Assembly (NCBI GenBank): GCA_920105625.2
Contig: OV050030.1
Span: 321,274,368-321,338,367 of the forward strand
DNA from: Clusia tigrina
Lineage: Eukaryota; Arthropoda; Insecta; Diptera; Clusiidae
DNA: 64,000 nucleotides
Direction of reading: 5' to 3'
Part shown: one piece after another, positions 33,341 through 46,025 of the stretch
Layout of the letters: every line of letters begins with the position of its first letter
How positions within the stretch are numbered: position 1 is the first letter of the stretch
Notes under the pieces: model-generated
Seen by the model: the letters and a program-made list of their open reading frames with translations, nothing else
What the model was told of the DNA's origin: nothing
Database searches by the model: none
Translations under genes and position numbers: made by a program

Positions 33341-33490
33341 CGAAATTCGATTCAAGCAACGAAAATGCTTTATACAGTAAAAAAGTGGCCTTATTCTAAA
33401 CTACATAATTTTCGGTGCCATGCATATAAAGAAATTTAGTATTTTAGTAAAAATTGGCCAAACAAAATAAGAAAAGGTTGGTATGCTAAA

Positions 33491-34890
33491 ATGAAATATT
33501 ATGCAAACCATGTTCTATATGCTGCACTCTCCACGAATAATGATTCAAATTATTTGTATATAGATTCGGTGGCGACGTCACATATGACGAACAACAGAAA
33601 ACTGTTATCGAATACAGTTGACATTGTACATAGTGAAGTAATCGTCGCCAACAAAAATATAATTGCAGTAGAATGTGCGGGAGATATAAATTTAATGTTA
33701 AACATTAATAAATATGAAAAACGTTGAATATGATCTAAACATTTGTAGAAATAAGTCAGATGGCCAAGAATACAAAGAAGTGTTTGAAAAAAAATTCATG
33801 TAAAATTATTAATAGCAACAATGAGTTGTTCGCTACAGCCAGTGCGGTTGACAGGCTATTTCGCTTAAATTGCAAAATTATAATTTCGAACGCAATAGTT
33901 TTAATTGCTAAAGATAATTTCAAGTTATGGCATCGTCGTTTAGGGCACATTTGTATTGCAAACCTCAATAAAGTAAGAAACGCGGCAATCGGTATAAGCT
34001 TTAAATTTAATGAAAATAACCAGTGCATAATTTGTGTCAAGGGCAAACAAACAAAAATGCCTTTTAAATATAGTAAAAGCCGTGTACATGATTTGCTAGA
34101 TGTCCTTAATTCCGATGTAATTGGATTCATAAATTGCAAGTCTTTTTCGGGAATGCGCTACAAACTAACTTTTATTATTTATTCTCGTAAGGTGTCTTTA
34201 TACATATAAAACAAAAAAATTACGTTTTTATTGAATTTGTAAAATTTAAAATTGAGGTTGAAAATCAGTGCGGTAAAAAAATAAAAATATTTCGTTCAGA
34301 TAACGGCACTGTTAATTGTAAATTTAAGACTTTTCGAATATCAGGATATAATCCACTAAAAAACTTCACCGTATACTCCTGAACAGAATGGTGTTGCGGA
34401 CCGTATGAACCGTACCATCGTTGAACGAATACGTTGTATGCTGTTGGACTCCGGCTTAAACAACAATTTTTGGGCTGAAACACTGGTGACCGCAGGTTAT
34501 ATTTTAAACTGGATACCTTATAGATACAACATTATTAGTCCTGAAGAAACCTGGTGTAGAAGAAAACCAAATTTGAGACATGTCCGTGTATTAGGATGTA
34601 AAGCAATGAGTTCCAAAGGAAAAAAGGACAATATTGACTGTATCATGTTGAGCTACAGTAAAGATAGCAAAGCATATCGACTCTTTGACCCACAAACGAG
34701 AAAAATCAGCATTACCCGTAACGTAGTCTTCATGGAAAACGAACTGCTTCTTCCCAAATCACAACACTCAAATCAATTGTTCACCTCCATGTTTCTAACT
34801 GAAAATGAAATTGTCAATTCAGACAGGGTCAATGACACAGAATTCCCAGCCATGAATGCGAGGATAGTGTTGAACTGTCGGCGATGAGTG
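33491..34890 (+). pseudogene. Copia-1 protease and integrase remnants
   Basis: The protease shows YIDSVATSHMTNNRKLL; the expected DSGAT has lost its Gly, so the active site is altered. The next frame (33760-34209) has NFKLWHRRLGHICIANLNK and CIICVKGKQTKMPF, the zinc-binding pre-integrase, followed by a core piece to about 34200. At 34405-34890 are MNRTIVERIRCMLLDSGLNNN, FWAETLVTAGYILNW and GCKAMSSKGKKDN, the end of the integrase core and the C-terminal region. Frameshifts at about 33730 and 34210-34400. Confidence 0.75.
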
Positions 34891-35229
34891 AGAACAGAAT
34901 GAATTTTTTCCCAACCATTCATTGGAAGACTTGTAGATGTAACTGGATCCTGGCACTAGTCAATCTGACGATACATGCGTTTCGGAACCTTTAGATGAAA
35001 GCTCTGAGAGATCTGGCATAGATAATGACGATACTTATCTCCCAGATATCAATGAGAGTTCCTGAAAATGGTGAAATACGTCGCTCCACAAGAGAAAGAA
35101 AACAGCTATATGCAAACTATAACTTGAGTGTATCAGAATCATTACAAAATGATCCCGCATCTTCCAAAGAAGCATTATCGTAACCTGAAGCTGATGGCAA
35201 ACAGCCATGCAAGATGAAAACGATTCTCT

Positions 35230-36258
35230 TATGCTAAATAAAACTTGGGCTTTAACGAATTTGCCTCCTGGCAAAAAACCCATTAGGTCGAAATGGGTGA
35301 TGAAATGCTGATGGTGTCAAAATATGTCGAAAAGCAAGATTGGTTGGAAATGGCTTCAGTCACCGAGAGGGTATTGATTATCAAGAAACGTTTGCACCTG
35401 TTGTTCACTATGCTTATTTTCATTATCCAATTGCTTTTGCAGCTAAATACAATCTTCTGGTTCATCAGATGCGTGCTGTCACCACATTTCTCAATGGAGA
35501 TCTAATTGGTTTCGGGTTGAAAAGAAGCGAAGTCGATCAAGCCATTTAGTACAAATCGACGATGTCTTGATGCTTACAATTGATGTTTAGCTGCTGCATC
35601 AAAAGCCGAATTCTGGCGAAATTTCAACTTGAAGGACTTAGACGAAGCGTCCACGCTTTTGGGCCTGCGTATCCAACATAATCAATCTAAAAATTTAATA
35701 AAAATTTCTCTAGTTCAATATATTAAAAATATTCTGACACGCTTTGGCATGAACTGCTTTTCGCTGCACAACTTACTCGGCCAGATATTTGTAATAAGGT
35801 GAATTTCTTTAGCAGAGGCTCATTTGGCAGCTGTAAGATGCGTAAGGAGATACCTAAATGGAACTCTGAATAAAGGCTTGATATACAGTAAGCAGTCTGT
35901 TGACATGGTACTGCGATGTTGACTACAGAGGTAATATCGACGATAGAAAATCCACCACAGGATATGTTTTTATCCCTCAGGGTAGCTGAATTACTTTAAT
36001 CTACAGAAGCTGAATGCATGGCAATTATATCCGGAATCCAAGAGTCCATATGGCTGATACGTTTGGGAAAGGAGCTGACAACTGGTGCTCAAAAAAACAT
36101 GGTACTTCATTGAGACTACAAAAGTGCAATTCAAATAGCACCAAATAATTCTCCGTTGACGAAACACCTAGATATAAAAACTAAATTCATTCGGGAGAAA
36201 ATAGAAAATAATTTAATTGAACTTTCCTATATTTCAACTGATAATATGTTAACAATTT
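35230..36258 (+). pseudogene. Copia-1 reverse transcriptase and RNase H remnants
   Basis: LPPGKKPIRSKWV (about 35265), REGIDYQETFAPVVHYA, VTTFLNGDL and QIDDVLMLT (about 35550, the YVDD box changed to QIDD) are copia RT segments. Then come KFNLKDLDEASTLLGLRI, DDRKSTTGYVF (about 35940), TEAECMAIISGIQESIWLIR and TKHLDIKTKFIREKIE, the RNase H and its tail, ending at TDNMLTI near 36258. There are many stops. Confidence 0.75.
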
Positions 36259-36274
36259 AGTTTAGTCTAATTAT

Positions 36275-37560
36275 TTGATGTATTTAAAAAAAATTGTATT
36301 GATTTCTTTGCTTTACTATTACGAAGAACTTAATGAAGCCCTTATGGTCATAATCAAAACAGTTCAACTTAGCGACTTTAGCGATGAAATACAAGAATTG
36401 TCAAGAGGACAAGAATTCAAGAAGACAAGTGTGCTACATGGACTATCAGTATTTCTCGACGACCAAGGAATCATCATAGTGGGAGGACGACTCATTGAAT
36501 CAAATCATCAGGATGCTTAGCATCATTCCGATGGTATTATCATATAATGATCAAATTACAAAACTAATAATGCAGGACTTGCACGTCAAGAGTCTACACT
36601 GCGGACCACAAGCACTTCTTGGTCAAATAAGACAACGATTCTGGCCCATAAAAGGAAAAATTATGGTCAGATCTATAATTCAACACTGTGTCCGTTGCAC
36701 GCGTGCCCGCCCGCACACATTCAATGAAATCATGGTTAATCTCCCACATAACAGAGTGCATCCAGAGCTTCCTTTCTTCAATTCAGATGACGATTTTTGC
36801 GGCCCAATTTGGATACACTTTGGAGGAAGATGCCAAAATCTTTACTGCGATAATGCCACCAACTTTGTCGGAGCAAAGAACCAAATAGAAGAGCTGAAAG
36901 ACACCATCCACAATAGCACTGCACAACACAAAATCAACCGGTTATGTACAGACTTCGGTACCACCTTCCATCTTATACCACCTAGATCACCACACTTACG
37001 AGGACTGTGGGAGGCAGCTGTTAAATCTGCAAAACATCTTTTGGTGAGGAGCGTCGCAACCTGCTCCCTCACTTATGAGGAACTGGAGACAGTAGTAATG
37101 CAATATTGAACTCCAGACCTCTAACGCCTCTGCCACCTAACCCAAATAATCAATAATAAGCCCTGACACCAGGACATTTTCTTATAGGCGAGCCATTAAC
37201 AGCGCTTTCCAGTGGTAACCAGTGCACATCAAAACCATAAATTCTAGCACGATGGAAACTGGTAACCCATTTGCGGAAGGAATTTTGGACCCGATGGTCA
37301 AGAGAGTATCTGAATGAGCTCCAGTATCGCAATAAATGGAAGGATCAATTTGACAATGTAAAGGATGGAACAATGGTGTTAATAAAAGATCACACCGCAT
37401 CTCCGCAATGGCCTATGGGGCGAATCGCCAACACATACCCTGGTACTGATGGAAAAATTAGAGTAGTCGATGTCAAAACAAAAAAATGGCATGCATAAGC
37501 GCCCCATTCATCGTTTGGCCCCACTACTGGCCGAAGAACAAGAAGATAGCATCATTAGGG
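36275..37560 (+). pseudogene. BEL-A integrase, internally deleted
   Basis: GLSVFLDDQGIIIVGGRLIES leads into a zinc-binding region with LHVKSLHCGPQALLGQIRQ and CVRCTRA. The core shows FNSDDDFCGPIW, then a direct jump to CQNLYCDNATNFVGAKNQ; compared with BEL-B about 50 codons between the first and second catalytic Asp are missing (near 36820). PHLRGLWEAAVKSAKHLL carries the catalytic Glu. The C-terminal part (FWTRWSREYLNELQYRNKWK, GRIANTYPGTDGKIRVVDV, RPIHRLAPLL) is in other frames, with breaks near 36525, 37110 and 37495. Confidence 0.8.
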
Positions 37561-37599
37561 AGGCACCACACAAAAAAGGAAGAGCTTCCTCACTCAACC

Positions 37600-38640
37600 T
37601 ATCAATCATCTTAATAATCACTCATGCTGCCGCTTGCATTATGTTCACCAATAAGCCAGCAAAAGTTCCCTAACAAACCAGGATTCTACTTTGAAGGAAT
37701 TGGTAATGTTAATCGCATCTTTGGAGAATGGAAAATCATAATTTATTATGACCTGCTACCCATACAAAGGGAGATTGAAGTTCTTCGAAACAGCATCGTA
37801 ACTCTTCAATTGTTATGTCCACTACTTCAACAGCAAACAATGTGGCTGCAACTTGCAAAACATTTCACCAATACAAACATAGAATTGCAAACTGATGAAA
37901 AGATGATTACGAAACGGCGCAAAGCCAGAGGTGCAATAGACATAGTTGGAAACCTGTCTATCAAGCTATTTGGCGTCCTCGACTTGAAGTATGCTGAAAA
38001 CATGTCTAAAACGATCAATCAGATCAATGGCAATGAAGAAATTTTGTTAAAGATAATTCAAAACCAGAGATCAGTCATCCGATTCGACATTAAATATAGT
38101 CAGCAAAGAGACAGAAGCCATTGTTCTAAAAATAAACAAATTGCAGGAAGAGGCATACAACATATCAAGGAGTTTCAACGACATTGAAAAACGCGTTAAC
38201 GTGTTGGAGATCTACACGTCAACAGTAACTCAACTATCATTAATGGCGTCGAATGAATTAAAAGTTGAAACTGCCTTATTTGAAGCATTATCAGATACTC
38301 GCCATGGTAGAATCAGCTCATTTCTAATAACAACACAACAGCTTCAAGAGCAAATAATTAAGATAAAGGGACATTTACGGCTCAGCCTAAGGCTGCCGTT
38401 TAATCAGGACGATGTCATCCACTTATATGGAATAATGGCTTCTCAAAGTGCCATTAGACAACACCATATTATATTTCGAATAAATTTGCCACTGACCGAT
38501 AATGAGCGATTTGACCTTTTCAGTATCGTACCGATTCCTGTCATAATCAATGACACAATGCTAAAATTACGACCGGAAACATTTCTACTAGCTGTCACAC
38601 CTCACAGAGACCAATATTTTACACTAACGAATACTGCCGT
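37600..38640 (+). pseudogene. BEL-A envelope-like protein, truncated and frameshifted
   Basis: The reading begins with a hydrophobic leader (SLNLSIILIITHAAACIM, one frame) and continues in 37624-38187 as a glycoprotein-like domain. A basic site (TKRRKARGA) is followed by a Gly/Leu-rich stretch, the cleavage-site plus fusion-peptide layout of F-type envelope proteins in insect env-bearing retroelements. A frameshift near 38140 leads to 38141-38640. The frame ends near 38640 (HRDQYFTL), before the ectodomain end and membrane anchor seen in BEL-B. It is incomplete and cannot make a membrane-anchored protein. Confidence 0.7.
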
Positions 38641-38679
38641 AATATACGTGCCGGATCACAATCATCGTAGAAGCTTAAC

Positions 38680-40190
38680 ATGGAGACTCTTGCGAAGCAC
38701 CAGGAGCAGATTGGGCGGCAGATCGAAGCGCTCATAAGCAACTTCAAAAAGGACTCCGAGCAGCGTAAAAAGATCATCTATTACGAGGAACGCATAAGAC
38801 GACTGGATGAATACTGGACAACCTTTGAGCAACAGGACTCGGAATTAAGAGCCTTGCCAGGGATTCCACTTGACCATGCATATTTTCAAAATGATTATTA
38901 TGCCAAAATTGCAGCTATTTCATCAACATATCGGGATATATTTGAGAAACGCTTCGCGGAGCTGACTCAACACCCAGAAACTTCAATTGAGGAGAAGTTA
39001 GGTAGTCCTGCTGCGGCCACAATACATAATCAATGTGCTACTGGACACACGGCATATTCAGTAGGTACCAAACCGTTGCGAGACTCATCAACCAATCGTC
39101 GACTAAGCGAGTCAACGCGGTTAATTCGACGCCAAGCCGAAGTGATAAGGACACTACGGCGGCAACTAAATTCAATTATGGACGAAACGGATCGACGCTC
39201 GAAACAGTTCCTTTCATTCAAGAAAGGCAACATACTACAACATTGGAGCCATATCGAAGACATCAACAATCAGCTATGGGAATTGGAGGCTGATCCTTCT
39301 CTTGTGGGTTATGATACACACCAATATATAACCCTGGAAGAGAAGTACAGTCCGTACTGGTGCTATTAAGTGCGTGGGACGCAGAAGTTACATCAACACC
39401 GGTAGCAAACAATTCCTTACATCTGCCCAAGATAACCTTGCATAAATTCGATGGCAATTATTTAAATTGGAGACAATTTCATGACCTCTTTAATGAAATG
39501 ATCCATAAACAGAAGATAGCGAACTGCCAGAAATTGTTCTACCTAAATTCCAACTTAGTAGAAGAAGCCGAGCGCCTGATGAAACACATCCCAGCCACAG
39601 AAGAAAACTACTTGACAGCTTGGAGCATTCTAAAAGAGCGCTATGAGAATACTAGGCTGCTGGTAAACGCACTGCTAAGTAAACTTGTCAACCAACCCAA
39701 TGTTGTAGCAGAAGGAGCCGACAGTTTAAAGCGTTTCCATGACACAACCCAAGAATATGTATTGAGATTACAAAACATCGGGATTGACACTGGCACCTGG
39801 GATCCAATTCTATTGTTTATATGTATAAGGAAGTTGGACAAGGCTTCACACACACTGTATGAACAATCGCCAGCTAAGCAACGGGAACTCCAATCATTCA
39901 ATGATTTCCTAAGCTTCCTGCAATCTTGCTTCCAAGCTCTAGAGGCTTTAGGAGGCAAATCAATCAGCAAAGCTAGTACACTACTTGCAACAAATACCGT
40001 CAATTGTCCGCTTTGTGGAAGTAACCATCCTCTCTACGCATGTAAGGACATTGGCAAGTTGAACCCTGACAAGCGGCTGCAACAAGTGTAACGTCATAAT
40101 CTCTGCATCAACTGTCTCTAATCAGGGCACTCGCTCTCGAACTGCGTTTCAAGTGGGTGCCGGAAGTGCTCCAAAAAGCATAATACTATG
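38680..40190 (+). pseudogene. BEL-B Gag
   Basis: ATG 38680 (METLAKHQEQIGRQIEAL) opens a 229-codon helical, charge-rich N-terminal part. At about 39365 the frame shifts into 39360-40091 with the DUF1759-type capsid region (LPKITLHKFDGNYLNWRQF, LFYLNSNLVEEAERLM, AWSILKERYENTRLL, LRLQNIGIDTGTWDPIL). The knuckle CPLCGSNHPLYACKDI follows. A stop at 40089 and another near 40123 interrupt the remaining knuckles (NLCINCL, CRKCSKKHNTMLH), which continue in the same frame. Gag would form the particle. Confidence 0.8.
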
Positions 40191-43100
40191 CTACACTTTG
40201 AAGGAGCCATAACCCAACCCTCTCCAGCTTCAAATACTAATAATTCAGGAATTGAACCTGGTCATACGAAAGATAAGACGTCAACTGCAAGTATCCACCA
40301 GCACAGCGTATTAGCTACTCATGCTATTGCACGCACTAAGTATGTCGCACTGGGTACAGCAGTAGTGAGATTAATCGGCCACTATCGAATGCCGAGCCTT
40401 ACTAGATTCAGGCTCCCAGCTAAGTCTCATCACGGTGAAGCTAGATAATAGACTAGGATTCAAAGGAAAGGCTGAGTTGCTAACAATAAAGGGCATGGGG
40501 CACGCCATCAACAGTCACAAAGGCGTGTCAGCACAAAAATGGCATCCCGAATATGTAATTTCTCGGCCAATTTCGAAGCCTTCCTCCTACCACAAATAAC
40601 TGTACCACAACCATCGATAGACATAGATACCACCAACTGGGAAATACCACACAATATTAAGTTGGCAGACCCAGCATTCAACACTCCAGGTCCTATTGAC
40701 ATTCTGTTGGGAGCAGATTTGTATCACGACATCCTTAGCATCGGACAAATTCGTTTGGGAAAGGGTTTGCCAACATTACAAAACACCGTTTTTGGATGGA
40801 TTGTGGCGGGCAAAATCGACAACCACTACCTTGATGAACTAACATGCGGAGTGCTGACCAATACAGAATTCGACCTACAAAAATGTTGGATACTTGAGGA
40901 AGTAGACGCCAAGGTTCCCACACAAACACAGGAGGAAAGGATGCGCGAAGAGCACTTCAGCCAAACAGTGAAAAGAAATGCACTTGGAAGATTTGTCGTA
41001 CAACTGCCTTTCAAACAAAAACCTGAAAGATTAGGACACTCTAAAGATCTGGCATTGAGGAGATTCACGCCATTGGAACGCAAGTTCACCAAAGATCCCA
41101 CATTGAAAGGAATGTATGCTGACTTTATGGCCAGATATCATCAACTTGGCCATATGAGTCTCATTAAGGAAGAAGAGATAAAATCCCCATCATACTTCCT
41201 ACCACATCATGGTATCCTTAAGCCATCAAGCACAACCACCAAATTGAGAGTGGTTTTTGACGCATCAGCGAAGTCATCAACGAACCTTGCACTAAATGAC
41301 GTGCTAGCCACTGGTCCAACAATTCAAGACGATCTATTCACCATATTACTGGGCTTTCGGTTGCCCAGATTCGTTTTCACCGCAGATATAGAAAAGATGT
41401 ACCGTCAGATCCTAATCAACGACCAGGATCGAAATCTTCAATTAATTGCTTGGAGAACTGAACCTACTTTACCAATTCAGTTCTATAAGCTAAATACAGT
41501 AACATATGGAACATCAGCACCTTATTAGGCTACAAAATACTTGCAACAACTCGCCAAAGATGAAAGGATCAACCATCCAGTCGCTGCCGCAATCCTTCAA
41601 AGGGATTTCTATGTGGATGATGTCATGACAGGATGCAATAGCCTAACAGAAGCCATTTTTGGCTTCAAACTGAGAAAATGGTGCGCCAATCATCACAAAC
41701 TGCTGCAGGAGATACCAATGGCAGATCGAACAATGCAGTTTGACTTCGATGTAGATTCCGGCGACCACATTAAAACACTAGGATTGTCATGGATTCCAGT
41801 AAATGATAGCCTCCGGGTCAAAACAAATTGTTCCGATACAACAAGGATTACTAAAAGGATTGCATCCTCGGACATTTCGCGTCTTTTTGATCCCCTTGGG
41901 TTTATGGGACCAGTAATCGTATCGGCAAAACTATTTCTGCAGCAACTTTGGACATTGAAGCTAGATTGGGATGCAGCATTACTAATGGACCTACACACAC
42001 AATGGCTCCGTTTTCGAGATGAACTAACTGAATTGGACAAAATTGATGTACAAAGACATGCCTTTGGGAAACACGTGCCGAAATTTGTTCAGATACATGC
42101 CTTCGCTGATGCTTCTGAACGGGCGTACGGCGGTGCAGTTTACGTTCGTTCAGTTACCGAGGACAACGTAGTACTTGTACGACTACTTTGCGCCAAATCC
42201 CAGGTAGCACCAGTCAAGTCTACCACTATTCCAAGACTAGAACTTTGTGCGGCTATGTTGACGGCTGAGCTAGTAAATCGAGTAAAAAAAGAACAACAAT
42301 TGCGAGAGACTACGTTCTTCTGGTCAGACTCTGAAATTGTACTAGCATGGATCAATTCCACATCGTCATCCTATCAAACCTTCGTTGCCAACCGTATAGC
42401 AACCATACAAAACCTCAGCTTACCTCAACAATGGCGACACGTCAGATCGAAAGAAAATCCAGCCGATATTCTATCACGTGGAATTACTCCATCAAAATTG
42501 AAGAACTGCACGTTATGGTTCTATGGTCCCTTATTTCTTCATAGCTCAGAAGCAACATGGTCTGTGCCATACAAGCCTGAATCTGACTGCAATGAAGAAC
42601 GAAAAACAACGGTTACAGTGAACGTGACCCAATCATGCGGAGACCACTTCATAAACAACATCAACCATAGGAGCTCATTTCCTAAACTCCAAAGGATCAC
42701 AACCTATGTAGCACGCTTTATTCCACACAGTCGCAATCCTAATCACAAGAAGGGTTCCTCATTAACCTGCGAAGAACTCGAAGAGGGATTGCGCATCATA
42801 ATTAGAGCCATGCAGCAAGCTGAATGTGCAACAGAGTGGAAGCATCTGAAGTTCTTCAAAGAACTTCACAAAGCCAGTGATCTTTTAAGTTTATCACCAT
42901 TTCTCGACGAAAACAACATAATTCGAGTAGGTGGCCGACTGGAAGCCTCATCCCTTTCATACGATGCAAAACACCCGATGTTACTACCCGCATCTCATCC
43001 ATTCACGAAACTTTTGATGGAGGACATTCATCGAAAAAACCTGCATATCGGACCACAAGGACTTTTAGCGACTACACGACAACGTTCCTGGCCGGTAAAA

Positions 43101-44199
43101 GGGAAAACTCTGGCACGAACGACTGTGCAAAATTGCATCACATGCTACAAAAACAAGCCTAAACTCCTAACTCAAATCATGGGCAATCTACCTGCGAATC
43201 GCGTAGAACCTGCTAGGCCATTCATCAACTCTGGCGTAGACTTCTGGGGACCCGTCTGGACACACTATCGCCTAAGAGGAAAGCGTCCTCAGAAAAGCTA
43301 TGTTGCGGTATTTATCTGCTTCACTACGAAAGCAGTACACTTAGAAATGGTAACTGACTTAACTACCGAAGCCTTCATTGGAGCTCTGACGCGAATCATG
43401 GGTAGACGCGGCAACTGCAGAAACTTATATTGCGACAACGCCACAAACTTTGTAGGTGCCAAGAACAAACTTTCAGAGCTCACCGAGTCAATATTCTCGA
43501 CAGGGGGCCCAGAAAAATATAAAAAATTCCTGTAACTACAAAGGAATCAACTTCCACTTCATTCCTCCCCGCGCTCCTCATTTCGGAGGCTTATGGGAGG
43601 CAGCTGTCAAATCGGCCAAACACCTTCTTCAACGCAGTCTCAATACCGCGTCCCTCACATATGAGGAACTGGAGACACTCATAATTGATATCGAAGCCAT
43701 ACTCAATTCGCGGCCTATCACCCCCATTTCAACTGACTCCAGAGACCTCGCGGCGTTAACTCCGGGACACTTCCTAATCGGAGAACCCATGACTGCCTCC
43801 ATCGACACCGCTGCAGCAGCTTGCGAAGTTTCTTTGGGCAAACGCTGGCAACTAATCAACAGCATCAAGCAGGAATTCTGGCACAGATGGACTAAGGAAT
43901 ACCTAAGTGAATTGCAACAGAAAACAAAATGGAAACAACCCCAGAAGAATATTGAACTTGGAAGGCTGGTCTTAATTAAGGAAGACAACACACCCGTTCG
44001 TCAGTGGCCTCTGGGACGTATAACTAAGGTATATAATGGCGAAGATGGCTATGTTCGTGTTGCAGACATCCGTACTATGAACAACACGTTAAAGAGACCG
44101 ATACACCGTCTTGTCCCACTCCCAATAGAATCCACTTCCGAAGCCCAGCAGGAATACGCGCCTGCAGCACCGCCGAAAAATGTCGACTTAGTAATATAG
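40191..44199 (+). pseudogene. BEL-B Pol: protease, RT, RNase H, integrase; three lesions
   Basis: The protease loop LDSGSQLSLITVKLD (40402-40446) lies one frame off the flanking reading. RT (40539-41700) has KLRVVFDASAKSS, FTADIEKMYRQI, NTVTYGTSAPY and FYVDDVMTGC (about 41605); a TAG at 41526-41528 follows SAPY. RNase H shows HAFADASERAYGGAVY, PRLELCAAML and FFWSDSEIVLAW. Integrase has a zinc site (HRKNLHIGPQG, CITCYKNKP), SGVDFWGPVW, YCDNATNFVGAKN and, after a shift near 43500, GGLWEAAVKSAKHLL; the DDE residues are all present. The C-terminal RPIHRLVPLP ends at 44199. The RT-to-integrase frame is open for 664 codons. Confidence 0.85.
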
Positions 44200-44212
44200 G
44201 TACCGTAATCAC

Positions 44213-46025
44213 AGGTCTACTACTCTGCTTGGCAATAACGCCATGTGATGGAAGAATTAAGCAAGACAAATTTAACAACAAACTCGGCCTCTATTTTGAG
44301 AACATAGGCACCACCAACATAATAACCAATGAATGGAATTTAGTCATATTTTATGACCTCGATCCCTACTGGCAAGAATGGCGAATCATAAAAAATATGA
44401 CGTTCATGGTAGACAAACTTTGTGATCAGCTACTCCAAAGAGAATCTTGTCAGCGAATTGGTCTATTACACAACCACAGGCTGAGGGACATGAGCAAAGA
44501 AAACAATCTTCTGTCGGCACCATCAAACAGCCGGCAGAAAAGAGGCGCCTTGGATCTTATCAGCAATGTTGCTAATAGTCTTTTCGGAGTATTAGACTCA
44601 AAATATGCAGCCGACATGTCAAACATCATCGATGGAATATATAGAAACGAGAACCACGTGGTGAAACTATTGAAAAATTAGACATCCATTATCGATTCTA
44701 CACTAAATGTTCTGAAAAAGGACCAAATAGCAGTCGGAAATGGTTTCCGTGATTTCCAAGCACAACTGCAAACTGTGGTTGCCCAATTTAATAATATCAC
44801 CGAGCAACTCCATCAAGAAGAGCTCTCCAAGCTATACTATGCGCTAGCTATGAAACTAGATATAACCATGCAAGGATTTCAACAAATGCAGATGGCCATA
44901 ATTGATAGTATTACTGACACACATCATGGCAAGATAAATCCATTACTGGTGTCGCCTCCACAACTTCGGCAGGAACTCGCAACGATCAAGACACATCTAC
45001 TCGAAGGTCTACGGTTACCACTAGCTCAAGGCAATATTCTGGAATACTACAAGACAATGGAAATCGAAAGCACCATTCACAAAAACTATGTGCTCTTTCG
45101 GCTCCGATTGCCACTAGTGGATACTGAGAAGTACGACCTGTACAAATTAACTTCAATTCCTACATCCATAAATTTAACTCTAATTCTCATCGAACCAGTT
45201 ATGAAAATCTTGGCTATAAGCCTTCACAGGGATCAATATTATCCATTCAATGATGAGTTGTCCGCTTGTATGAAGGTGGAACGAACCAACTATCTATGCC
45301 ACCATCGTCATCCCATTTATAAATCAGGCGCTGAGTTCGGAATATGTGAAATGGATATATTTAATCATCTAGCAGTATCCGAGAGCTGTCATCTCCACCA
45401 AGCTGGTTCGGATTCCGTTTGGTATCAGTTGCAGAACGGAAACCAGAGGATTTATGGGGTGAACAAGATGTCCTCAATCAACGTGATATGTGACAACAAC
45501 ATCTCACAACTATCATTAGACGGCGCCGGACTCTTGGAGCTTGATGACACCTGCTTTATCAAGGAAGGCCAAATACTTATTCAAGGCCACAAAAGCTACA
45601 AAAGTACGCGTAAAATGGCTTATACACGACTTGCGAGCCTACCAGAACCTATTTTGATAAAGCATCTAACGCCTTTATCAAATAAGCCAACACATTTCAT
45701 ATCCAACTTGGGAGAAACAACGCGATTGCAGAATCAGTTGGCAGAACTCAAACCCAATGACATAAGCTACCATCATATTCATCATTATTCCGTCAGTTAT
45801 CTTTGCGTCCTTGGAATCATTATAATTACAATTGTAATCGCGTGGCGAACACACAAAACAAGGAAACCAAAACCAGCACCACGAATGAGACTGAATATCA
45901 GTGAATCACAAATTCTGTCGACACCCGGCGAACAACCAACTTTTACTGTAAATGCCGCTGTTCAACGAGGGGGAGAATGTTGCATTCTAAGCGAAGTCAA
46001 CAACCGCTGCAATGCATGCCCTTGA
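44213..46025 (+). pseudogene. BEL-B envelope-like protein, one premature stop
   Basis: A hydrophobic leader (GLLLCLAITPCDG) follows pol directly; an upstream acceptor-like tatag suggests expression by splicing. The ectodomain has a basic cleavage-like site (SRQKRGALD, about 44535) followed by a hydrophobic, Gly-containing segment, as in F-type envelope proteins. A TAG at 44679-44681 interrupts the frame, which otherwise stays in the same phase to 46025. The C-terminal half is Cys-rich, with a membrane anchor VSYLCVLGIIIITIVIAW (about 45790-45845) and a basic tail. The last 16 codons lie inside the LTR. The premature stop leaves this copy unable to make the whole protein. Confidence 0.8.
45965..45977 (+). 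promoter_or_regulatory. Polypurine tract of BEL-B
   Basis: The run acgagggggagaa lies immediately before the LTR start TGTTGCATTC. A purine run at this position primes plus-strand synthesis in LTR retroelements. Confidence 0.7.

Larger units (their letters stand above)
32927..36258 (+). mobile_element. Copia-1: decayed copia-type LTR element, no LTRs seen
   Basis: Domain order is Gag (32927-33340), protease (33540-33720), pre-integrase and integrase (33760-34890), RT (35230-35600) and RNase H (35900-36258), which is the copia order with integrase before RT. All parts are broken. An (AT)n tract interrupts Gag. The left end abuts a CR1-group RT fragment and the right end abuts BEL-A integrase. 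Confidence 0.8.
36260..38640 (+). mobile_element. BEL-A: 3' part of an env-bearing BEL/Pao element
   Basis: Integrase (36275-37560) and an envelope-like frame (37600-38640) are present. Gag, protease, RT and LTRs are absent. The env part stops abruptly at about 38640, where the leader and gag of BEL-B begin with no LTR between. The protein words are close to BEL-B but clearly diverged, so it is a related family or an old copy. Confidence 0.75.

Noticed and set aside
44213..46025. Env-like gene as a domesticated host envelope (syncytin-like)
   Set aside because: It lies in its normal place after pol in a BEL element, carries a premature stop and runs into the LTR; nothing shows host use.
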